A program made the position numbers and the translations under genes. The notes beneath the pieces are model-generated. The model worked only from the letters and a program-made list of their open reading frames with translations. It searched no databases and was not told where the DNA came from. This document shows, piece after piece, positions 39,301-47,550 of a DNA stretch of 64,000 nucleotides (position 1 is its first letter; every line of letters begins with the position of its first letter). This stretch comes from Melghirimyces thermohalophilus (GTDB lineage Bacteria > Bacillota > Bacilli > Thermoactinomycetales > DSM-45169), in the NCBI RefSeq assembly GCF_900102685.1, contig NZ_FMZA01000017.1, positions 19,770-83,769 on the forward strand, given 5' to 3'.

Positions 39301-40063
39301 CCTGGTGGAAGAGCGGTCGGAGGAGCACATCACCTTTCAGGAGATCACCTCCCAACCGAGACAGGTGCTGTCCACTCCCGTCTACAGCGGGACAGAGACG
39401 GGAAATCGTCGTTACTCCCCCTTCACCACCAATGTGGAGCGTCTCATCCCCTGGCGGACGCTGACCGGTCGGCAACAGTTCTACCTGGACCATGAATTGA
39501 TGTTGGAGTTCGGGGAGGAGTTGCCCACCTTCCGGGCGCCATTGCGCAAAGCAGCTTTCTATAAGGGGGATCGTCGCCCCGATGTAAAGAGGAAGGAGAT
39601 CGCACTCCGTTATTTGACGCCGCACTACAAATGGTCGTATCACAGCACCTACTGGGATACCCTGCCGATGTTGACCCTGTTCCGGGGAGGGCCCCACGTC
39701 TGGTTGAACAACGAGGATGCGGCGGAGGTAGGGATCGCGGATAACGACTGGTTGGAGATGTACAACCGCAACGGGGTGGTCGTCGCTCGGGCGGTCGTCA
39801 GCCACCGGCTGCCTCGGGGGGTCGTGTTCATGTATCACGTCCAGGACCGCTACATCTATGTTCCCGGATCGACCATCAGCAAGCAACGCGGGGGAACCTT
39901 TAACAGCCCGACCCGAATTCACGTCAAACCGACGCAGATGATCGGCGGCTATGCCCAGTTGAGTTATGGGTTCAATTATTACGGACCGACGGGGAACCAA
40001 CGGGACGAGCAGGTGATGATCCGCAGACTGAGCGAGCAGGAGGTGGACTGGCTTGAACATTAA
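36380..40063 (+). CDS. narG: Respiratory nitrate reductase alpha subunit (first copy)
   Basis: Molybdenum bis-MGD catalytic subunit (nitrate to nitrite), 1227 residues, cytoplasmic face. The N-terminal FS0 iron-sulfur ligands are H52, C56 and C60 in [10 protein letters not shown] and C95 in PRGCPRGAS, the same spacing as E. coli NarG. The vestigial twin-arginine-like [11 protein letters not shown] precedes them. The Mo-site region [26 protein letters not shown] carries the aspartate ligand. The ATG at 36380 has AAAGGTG 7 nt upstream; GTG/ATG at 36371/36374 are alternatives. The 3' end overlaps narH. A second complete copy lies 7.5 kb downstream. Confidence 0.96.
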   Translation: [1227 protein letters not shown]

Positions 40064-41597
40064 AGCGCAGTTCGGCATGGTGATGAACCTGGACAAGTGT
40101 ATCGGCTGCCACACCTGCAGCGTCACCTGTAATAACACTTGGACCAACCGCCCTGGAGCGGAGTACATGTGGTGGAACAATGTGGAGACCAAACCGGGGA
40201 TCGGTTACCCCAAGGAGTGGGAAAACCAGGACGAGCGCAAAGGCGGCTGGGTGTTGAAGGACGGGGAGTTGGAACTGCGGGCCGGCAAACGGACCAATAA
40301 GCTTTTAAACATCTTCTACAATCCCGATGTGACGCCGATCGATGACTACTATGAACCGTGGACCTACGATTATGAGACGCTGATCGAGAGTCCGGAAAAA
40401 CAGCACCAGCCCGTCGCCCGCCCCAAATCCCAGTTGACCGGCGACTATATGGAGATCGAGTGGGGGCCTAACTGGGAGGACGATTTAGCCGGTGTCCATG
40501 AAACGGGTTGGCGTGATCCCAATATGCGGGGATTGGAGGAAGAAGTGAAATTCCAGTTTGAGCAGACGTTTATGATGTACCTGCCCCGTATCTGCGAGCA
40601 TTGCATCAATCCTCCTTGCGTTGCTTCCTGTCCCTCGGGGGCGATCTATAAACGGGATGAAGACGGCATCGTCCTCGTCGATCAGGACGCTTGTCGGAGC
40701 TGGCGTTTCTGTATGACCGGCTGCCCATACAAAAAAGTGTACTTCAATTGGAGAACGCATAAAGCGGAAAAATGCACGTTCTGCTTTCCGAGGATCGAGG
40801 TGGGGCAACCGACTATCTGCTCGGAAACCTGCGTCGGTCGGCTTCGCTACATCGGGATCGTCTTCTACGATCTGGATAAGGTGGAAGAGGCGGCTTCAGT
40901 CACCGATGAAAAGGATCTGTATCAGGCTCATCTGGATTTGTTTCTCGACCCCCACGATCCCAAAGTGGTGGAGGAGGCTCGTAAAGCTGGTTACGCCGAC
41001 GATTGGATCGAGGCAGCCCAGCGTTCTCCTATCTATAAATTGGCGGTGGAGCAAAAAATCGCGTTACCCCTCCATCCCGAGTATCGGACGATGCCGATGG
41101 TTTGGTACGTGCCTCCGCTCAGCCCGATTATGGACTCCTTTGGCAACGGGGTCGATGGGATCCATCCCCAGATGATTTTTCCTGCCATCGATGATATGCG
41201 CATTCCCATCCAATACCTGGCCAACCTATTCACCGCCGGGGATACCGAGGTGATCCGGTCGGTTCTGAAAAAGATGGTGGTGATGCGTAGTTACATGCGT
41301 TCGGTTCAATTGGGCCGCCAGCCGGATCAGAATCTGTTGAAACAGATCGATATGACCGAGGAGACCCTGCGGGAGATGTATGAACTGGCGGCGATCGCCA
41401 AGTACTCCGATCGCTATGTGATTCCCTCTTCTCACCGGGAACATGCGGACAATATGTTTCTCGGTCAAGGCACGGCTGGATACGATTTTATGGAAGGCTG
41501 TTCCGATTGTGCGGTCAATCCGAATATGACCGATTCCTATCAGTTTGGAGAAGCGTATTGGGGGGATATCGGTGGACGAACATCAAACGATCTTTAA
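40053..41597 (+). CDS. narH: Respiratory nitrate reductase beta subunit (first copy)
   Basis: Iron-sulfur electron-transfer subunit, 514 residues. Four cysteine clusters are visible: CIGCHTCSVTC at the N-terminus, CEHCINPPCVASCP, CRSWRFCMTGCPYKK (tryptophan in place of a cysteine, giving the [3Fe-4S] cluster as in known NarH), and CTFCFPRIEVGQPTICSETC. The TTG start at 40053 has CAGGAGGTGG upstream and overlaps the narG stop. The C-terminus has an extra acidic/polar tail with two cysteines (GCSDCAVNPN) that also appears, altered, in the second copy. Confidence 0.95.
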   Translation: MNIKAQFGMVMNLDKCIGCHTCSVTCNNTWTNRPGAEYMWWNNVETKPGIGYPKEWENQDERKGGWVLKDGELELRAGKRTNKLLNIFYNPDVTPIDDYYEPWTYDYETLIESPEKQHQPVARPKSQLTGDYMEIEWGPNWEDDLAGVHETGWRDPNMRGLEEEVKFQFEQTFMMYLPRICEHCINPPCVASCPSGAIYKRDEDGIVLVDQDACRSWRFCMTGCPYKKVYFNWRTHKAEKCTFCFPRIEVGQPTICSETCVGRLRYIGIVFYDLDKVEEAASVTDEKDLYQAHLDLFLDPHDPKVVEEARKAGYADDWIEAAQRSPIYKLAVEQKIALPLHPEYRTMPMVWYVPPLSPIMDSFGNGVDGIHPQMIFPAIDDMRIPIQYLANLFTAGDTEVIRSVLKKMVVMRSYMRSVQLGRQPDQNLLKQIDMTEETLREMYELAAIAKYSDRYVIPSSHREHADNMFLGQGTAGYDFMEGCSDCAVNPNMTDSYQFGEAYWGDIGGRTSNDL

Positions 41598-42096
41598 GCT
41601 GGCTTCGATCTTTTTACAGTACCCGGATCGGGAGTGGGTGGAGAACGAGGCGTTACGCGAGGAGGTCGCCTCCTTGAAGCATCGGGGGGTGCGGGAGTGT
41701 TATCTCCGCTTTTTGGATCAGGTCGAACTGGACACCCTGTGTGAGAGCTATGTGCAAACCTTTGACTTCAGTGATAAAACGACCTTGTATCTCACCTACC
41801 CGTTGTTCGGCGATCAACGGGAACGGGGGGAAGCTTTCCTCAAATTGAAAAAGGAATTCCGAGAGGCGGGCTTCCCTTTGTTGAGCGATGAACTACCTGA
41901 CTATCTCCCATTGGTGCTGGAGTTTGCTGCGATTGCGGATTCGCCGTACAGCCGAAAAGTACTGATGATCCACAAGAAGGGAATCGATCAGCTTTTGGAG
42001 GGGCTGGAGGAGATCGATAGCCCCTATCAGTGGGTGGTGCGCGGATGCCTTCGCGCCATCGACTCCTTTCTCGAGGAAAATCAAGTGGTCTCTTGA
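41572..42096 (+). CDS. narJ: Nitrate reductase assembly chaperone NarJ (first copy)
   Basis: TorD-superfamily chaperone of 174 residues that holds NarG apo-protein until the molybdenum cofactor is inserted. The helical core has LASIFLQYPDREW, SYVQTFDFSDKTTLYLTYPLFGDQRERG (the NarJ hallmark) and DYLPLVLEFAAIAD. The GTG start at 41572 has GGGGGGAT upstream and overlaps narH by 26 nt. Confidence 0.92.
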   Translation: MDEHQTIFKLASIFLQYPDREWVENEALREEVASLKHRGVRECYLRFLDQVELDTLCESYVQTFDFSDKTTLYLTYPLFGDQRERGEAFLKLKKEFREAGFPLLSDELPDYLPLVLEFAAIADSPYSRKVLMIHKKGIDQLLEGLEEIDSPYQWVVRGCLRAIDSFLEENQVVS

Positions 42097-42121
42097 GGTG
42101 ACACGGAACGGAGGAAATCCC

Positions 42122-42823
42122 ATGAGTACCTATGATCAGTTCTTCTGGTTGATCTACCCCTATCTCATGCTCACGTTGTTTGTGGTCGGCCATATTTACC
42201 GCTACAACACGGATACCTTCGGGTGGTCGGCCAAGTCCAGTGAGTTTTTGGAGATGAGTCGATTGCGATGGGGGAGCCTTCTGTTTCACTGGGGGATCAT
42301 CTTCGTCTTTTTCGGTCATGTGGCGGGCATTCTGGTCCCCAAAGGTTTTTATGAAGCGGTCGGGATCACCGAGGAGATGTACCATTTCGGCGCGGTTTGG
42401 TTTGGTGGGGCGGCTGGTGTAGCCACCGCGGTCGGCGCCCTTCTCTTGTTGTACCGACGCTCCACGGTGAGCCGTATCCGCATCAACAGCCAAAAACGGG
42501 ATTTTCTCGTGTTGATCCTGTTATCGGTGGTGATCATCACCGGCTTTACCAACACCGTGGGGTATACGGCCTCCGGAGGCGCCTTCGATTACCGGGAGAC
42601 GATCGGCCCTTGGTTTCGTGGGATCTTAACCTTCACCCCTGATGTAGAGCTGGTGACCAGTGCGCCGATCGGTTTTCAGATTCACATCTTCTCCGCTCTG
42701 TTCCTGTTCGGGATTTGGCCCTTTACCCGGCTCGTCCATATGTGGAGTTTGCCCCTGGAATATTTAAACCGCAATTACATCGTGTACCGCAGGATGCAGG
42801 GGAAAAAATTGACCAATCGTTAA
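42122..42823 (+). CDS. narI: Respiratory nitrate reductase gamma subunit (first copy)
   Basis: Five-helix diheme cytochrome b subunit of 233 residues that oxidises menaquinol on the outer face. Heme ligands are suggested by FVVGHIYRYN and LLFHWGIIFVFFGHVAGILV near the N-terminus, and by FQIHIFSALFLFGIWPFTRLVHMWSLP near the C-terminus. The ATG at 42122 has CGGAGG 8 nt upstream. It is last in the hemerythrin-narGHJI operon; a terminator follows. Confidence 0.94.
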   Translation: MSTYDQFFWLIYPYLMLTLFVVGHIYRYNTDTFGWSAKSSEFLEMSRLRWGSLLFHWGIIFVFFGHVAGILVPKGFYEAVGITEEMYHFGAVWFGGAAGVATAVGALLLLYRRSTVSRIRINSQKRDFLVLILLSVVIITGFTNTVGYTASGGAFDYRETIGPWFRGILTFTPDVELVTSAPIGFQIHIFSALFLFGIWPFTRLVHMWSLPLEYLNRNYIVYRRMQGKKLTNR

Positions 42824-42837
42824 CGGCCTTGCAGTCA

Positions 42838-42874
42838 AAAGGGGCCGCCCATGGATTGGGGCGGCCCCTCTTTG
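42838..42874 (+). terminator. Rho-independent terminator of the first nar operon
   Basis: A GC-rich 10-bp stem ggggccgccc/gggcggcccc is followed by CTCTTTG. Confidence 0.75.
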
Positions 42875-42885
42875 TGGTTGCCGAT

Positions 42886-43237
42886 TTAGAGCAGACCTCC
42901 GAGCAGTCCATCATCATCGTTGTTATCATCGTCTCCGCCGAGGAGCTCATCGAGGACAACGTCTAAATTGGGTGAAAAGCCATTTTCATCGCCATCATCC
43001 AAAGGAGTTGCCGCCGCTCCAAGATCGGCTGCAACATTTTCCTTTTCTTCTTCGGTGGTGGCGGCCAGTTCACTTCTGGCTTGCAAAGAAGCTCTGTCCG
43101 CTTGATCCTCGGCCACAGCTTTCAAACCGGTATCCACCACAGCGCTTTTGGCAGATACGGACTGGGCTGTGAAGCCACCTACCGTCAAGGCGAATAGCAT
43201 CGCACCAACGCTTAACCCTCTTAATCAAACCTCTCAT
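42886..43237 (-). pseudogene. Small acidic secreted protein, 5' end frameshifted
   Basis: An open frame of 104 residues reads MLFALTVGGFTAQSVSAKS, then an Ala/Glu-rich middle and an Asp/Asn-rich tail (DDDNNDDDGLLGGLL). Upstream in the next frame there is an ATG at 43237 (MRGLIK...). Removing one base near 43224 joins them into a proper signal peptide, MRGLIRGLSVGAMLFALTV. The gene thus looks broken by a single-base indel, or starts from a poor internal ATG at 43200 with a shortened signal. The repetitive acidic tail suggests a cell-surface or metal-binding protein. No family recognised. Confidence 0.5.
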
Positions 43238-43295
43238 GTTTCCATCTTTCTTCAGTTAATTATGGAGAGAACAAAATCCCGGGCTCTATGCGTTG

Positions 43296-43462
43296 GGTAT
43301 ATACCCGTGCCGGTTATGATCCACAGGCGAATCCGATCACGCTGAAGCGTGTTCCATCCCTTCACCGGTGAAATTTACGGCGCGCAAGCGGTAGGAAAAG
43401 AGGAAGTGGATAAACGAATCGATGTGATCGCGATGGTGATCCATTGAGGAATGACCATCAAA
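43296..43462 (+). pseudogene. CoA-disulfide reductase / NADH oxidase remnant (C-terminal part)
   Basis: Residual coding sequence in two frames: GYDPQANPITLK, a one-base shift near 43347, then VFHPFTGEIYGAQAVGKEEVDKRIDVIAMVIH, an in-frame TGA, and GMTI. This matches the dimerisation-domain region of pyridine nucleotide-disulfide oxidoreductases of the CoADR/Nox type, which read ...PITLK-LVFD-TGRILGAQ-VGKEGVDKRIDVIATAI-GM. Nothing of the FAD/NAD domains is left upstream. A terminator downstream (43640) may be its original one. Confidence 0.85.
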
Positions 43463-43639
43463 GGGAACGATCATTTTTTATCCACATACCGGTATCAGTT
43501 ATTTTGTTGTGGTCGCCGACTGATGCTGAATAACCATCACGATGCCTCGGGCTGAAGGGATACGGTGGTGATTTTGTCCATACCGTTCAGCTCCCCATCA
43601 GGGCGGGATGTTCATGCTACGGCTGCAGCCGATTGAGAT

Positions 43640-43666
43640 GGAGAAGGGACCCCCTTCTCCTTTTTT
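43640..43666 (+). terminator. Orphan Rho-independent terminator
   Basis: A perfect 8-bp stem ggagaagg/ccttctcc has a 5-nt loop and T6. No intact gene precedes it on this strand, so it probably belonged to the decayed reductase or insulates the second nar operon. Confidence 0.75.
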
Positions 43667-43700
43667 ATAGGTGTTTCGAAATGGTGAAGGATTTGAAACA

Positions 43701-43744
43701 TGTGAGGATGATCACAAAAAGGGAAGGGGTGGACCACTCATACT
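43701..43744 (+). promoter_or_regulatory. Class II FNR/CRP-type promoter of the second nar operon
   Basis: A perfect TGTGA-GGATGA-TCACA dyad (43701-43716) is followed after 22 nt by CATACT (43739-43744). The surrounding tcatactgaagg is nearly identical to the qNor and nirK promoters. Confidence 0.8.
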
Positions 43745-43774
43745 GAAGGTGAAAGGAACGAGGTGGTGGTTTTG

Positions 43775-43864
43775 ATGGGAGATAATGACCGTTGTCCGAC
43801 GTCCCTGAGATCGTGTGCCATGAAAAATGTATCGAGACCTATGAGAAAGAAGGTTGGATCATGA
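43775..43864 (+). CDS. Possible 29-residue leader ORF overlapping the narG2 start
   Basis: ATG at 43775 behind GAGGTGGTGG opens a 29-codon frame (MGDNDRCPTSLRSCAMKNVS, then basic residues). It stops in the ATGA that also contains the narG2 start. The geometry would allow translational coupling. No homologue is recognised, and chance cannot be excluded for such a short frame. Confidence 0.25.
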   Translation: MGDNDRCPTSLRSCAMKNVSRPMRKKVGS

Positions 43865-46800
43865 AAAAAAACATTCCTTTCCTGAACCAATTGAAATATT
43901 TTACCCCGGGAAAAAAACGTTCCGAATCCTGGAGTGAAGTGTCCCCCCAGGGTCGAGAATGGGAGGAGGTTTATCGCAGGCGTTGGCAGCACGACAAAGT
44001 GGTCCGTTCCACCCATGGTGTTAACTGTACCGGATCGTGTAGTTGGAACATCTTTGTCAAAGACGGCATTGTGACGTGGGAGAACCAGCACACCGATTAC
44101 CCCTCGACCGGATCGGATATGCCGGAGTTTGAGCCGCGCGGGTGTCCGCGGGGTGCTAGCTTCTCCTGGTATATCTACAGCCCTCTGCGAGTGAAGTATC
44201 CCTATATACGCGGTGTGTTGAGGGATATGTGGCGGGAGGCCCTGAGAGAGACCGACGATCCGGTGGCCGCCTGGGACCGGATCGTGAACGATCCGGACAA
44301 GGTGAAACGGTATAAAGCCGCACGGGGGAAAGGCGGATTGGTGCGTGCTTCGTGGGGTGAAGTGCTCGCGATCATATCAGCGGCCACGATCCATACGATG
44401 AAAACCTATGGCCCTGATCGCATTCTCGGGTTTTCCCCCATTCCTGCCATGTCGATGATCAGTTATGCCTCGGGCGCTCGCTTTTTATCCCTGATCGGCT
44501 CACCCCTGCTAAGTTTTTATGATTGGTACGCCGATTTGCCTCCCGCATCTCCTCAAATTTGGGGCGATCAGACCGATGTCCCTGAGAGCAGCGATTGGTT
44601 TAACTCTACCTATATGTTGGTCTGGGGATCCAACCTGCCGCTCACTCGAACGCCGGATGCCCACTTTATGGCGGAAGCCCGCTATCGCGGTACGAAAGTG
44701 GTATCGATCAGCCCCGACTATGCGGAATATGTGAAGTTCGCTGACGATTGGATGTCAGTCAAAGCGGGGACCGATGGGGCGTTGGCGATGGCGATGGGGC
44801 ATGTCATCCTCAAAGAGTTCTACGTGAACCGGGAAACGGAATACTTCACTCGATATGCGAAGCGCTTTACCGATTTTCCCTTCTTGGTCACCTTGCGATC
44901 AGAGGAGGGGGGCTATACGGCGGATCGTTTTTTGCTAGCGTCCGATCTGAACCAATCGGTCGATCGTGCGGAATGGAAGCCGGTGGTCTACGACGAGAAC
45001 CGGGAGGGATATGCGATTCCTCAGGGGACCATCGGCTCCCGCTGGAGCGATGAAGGGACATGGAATTTAAAAATGCAGGATGATGAGACGGGTCAGTCGA
45101 TCAACCCCCGACTCAGTCTGCTCGGCGCAGAAGATGAAGTGGTGACGGTTCAGTTGCCCTATTTCGATGAAAAGGGACGGCGCGTGATGGAACGGGCGGT
45201 CCCGGTCAAGTGGATTGAAGGGGAGGACGGCCGCCCGATCCGGGTTACCAGTGTGTATGATCTGATCCTGGCCCATTACGGCATCGATCGAGGATTGGGC
45301 GACGGACTGCCTGACGACTACGATGAGGTGGCTCCTTTCACTCCGGCCTGGCAGGAGCCGATAACGGGGATCAAGCGGGAGTTGGTGATACAGATCGCCC
45401 GGGAATTTGCGCAAAACGCCGTGGATACCGAGGGACGTTCGATGGTGATCATGGGAGCGGGGATTAACCACTGGTATCATGCGGACACGATCTATCGCGC
45501 TATCCTCAACCTGGTGCTGATGGTCGGCGCACAGGGTGTGAACGGAGGAGGTTGGGCTCACTATGTCGGCCAGGAGAAATTGCGTCCGGCAGAAGGCTGG
45601 CAAACGATCGCCTTCGCCCGTGATTGGACAATACCGCCGCGTCTGCAGAATGGAACCTCCTTTTTCTATTTCGCGACCGATCAGTGGCGCTATGAGGAAA
45701 CGCCGGTGGACGAGTTGGTCTCGCCCCTGCGGTCCAAGGCACGCTACCGTCACTATGCCGATTACAACGTGCTGGCGGCACGGCTCGGTTGGTTGCCGTC
45801 CTATCCGCAGTTTGATCGCAACCCGTTAACTCTCTTTGAGGAAGCGAGAAAACAGGGGGCGGACACATCGGAGGAAGTCGGTCGGTTTGTGGCGGACCAG
45901 TTGAAGCAGGGCGATTTGCAGTTCGCCATCGAAGATCCCGATCGACCGGACAACTTCCCCCGAGTCCTGTTCGTGTGGCGGGCCAATCTCATCTCCAGTT
46001 CCGGCAAAGGACACGAATATTTCCTCAAGCATCTCCTCGGCACCTCCCACGGGTTGATGAACGATGATTCCGCCAGTCTACGCCCCGAGGAAGTAACCTG
46101 GAGGGATGAAGCCGCCGAAGGCAAACTGGACTTGCTCGTCAATGTGGACTTCCGCATGTCCGGCACATCGCTGTATTCCGATATCATCCTGCCCGCGGCC
46201 ACCTGGTATGAAAAGAGCGATTTGAGCAGTACCGACATGCACCCCTTCGTCCATCCATTTAACCCGGCGATCGCGACGCCGTGGGAAGCGAAGTCGGATT
46301 GGGACGTTTTTAAGGAGTTGGCCAAGGTCTTTTCTGACATGGCGCGGTCGCAGTTTGATGGGCCGGTCCACGATGTGGTGGCGATCCCGCTTCAACACGA
46401 CTCCCCCGATGAATTGGCCCAGCCCTTCGGCGCGATTCGGGATTGGCATCAGGGGGAAGTGGATCCCATCCCTGGCGAGACCATGCCGCGCATCCAGGTG
46501 GTTGAACGGGATTACCGCCAGATATACGAAAAAATGATCGCCTTAGGGCCGCGGGTTCGGGAGAAACCCATGGGAGCGAAAGGGATTTCCTGGTCGGCGG
46601 AGGATATGTATGATCTATTGAAACGCGTAAACGGGACCATCGATCAGGATGGGGTCGCACAGGGCTGTCCCGACATCAGCACCGACCGCCGCGTCGCGGA
46701 AGCGATTCTTACCCTCTCATCGACGACCAACGGGAAGCTGGCCCTGCGGGCGTGGGAGGCGTTGGAGGAAAAAACACAACTAAAACTGAAGGACCTTGCC

Positions 46801-47550
46801 GAAGACCGAGCGGAGGATCGGTTTACCTTCGATCAGATCACTGCCCAACCCCAAACCGTGATCACTTCACCGACCTTCAGCGGTTCGGAAAAGGGCGGCC
46901 GACGTTACTCTCCCTTTACGACGAACGTGGAACGAAGCATTCCGTGGCGAACGCTCACCGGGCGACAGCACTTCTATGTCGACCACGAGATAATGCGGGA
47001 ATTCGGGGAAGGACTGGCTACTTACAAGCCGATGCTTCACCATGCACCGTTTCATCCCGAGAGCGACCGTCCCGACAGGGAGGGCAAGGAAGTGACGTTG
47101 AACTATTTGACCCCCCACAACAAATGGTCGATTCACAGCATGTACTTTGACAACCAGATGATGCTCACATTGTTCCGCGGGGGTCCCACGGTCTGGATGA
47201 ACAAGGATGATGCGGCAGAAGCCGATATTGAGGACAATGACTGGATCGAGTGTTTCAATCGGAATGGGGTGGTTGTGGCACGGGCTGTCGTCTCCCATCG
47301 GCTTCCCCGGGGAGTAGCTTTTATGTACCACGCCCAGGATCGGACGATCAATGTCCCAGGGACCAAACTGACCCAAACACGCGGCGGCACCCACAACAGC
47401 CCGACGCGCATCCATGTCAAACCGACCCATATGATCGGCGGCTGTGCGCAGCTCTCCTACGGTTTTAACTATTACGGCCCCACTGGGAACCAACGGGACC
47501 TGAACGTGGTGATTCGCAAATTGCAGGAGGTGGACTGGCTTGAAGATTAA
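43861..47550 (+). CDS. narG: Respiratory nitrate reductase alpha subunit (second copy)
   Basis: Second complete NarG, 1229 residues. It has the same FS0 ligands (H52, C56, C60 in [10 protein letters not shown], plus the downstream PRGCPRGAS cysteine) and the same Mo-site block [26 protein letters not shown]. It differs from copy 1 by many substitutions spread over the whole length, so this is an old duplication or a separate acquisition, not a recent repeat. The ATG at 43861 (AAGAAGG upstream) gives an N-terminus collinear with copy 1; a longer TTG start at 43792 is possible. The promoter has a perfect TGTGA dyad. Confidence 0.95.
   Translation: [1229 protein letters not shown]

Noticed and set aside
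43295..43306. Perfect palindrome gggtatataccc
   Set aside because: It lies within the reductase relic, where coding sequence explains it, and has no repeat elsewhere in a promoter.
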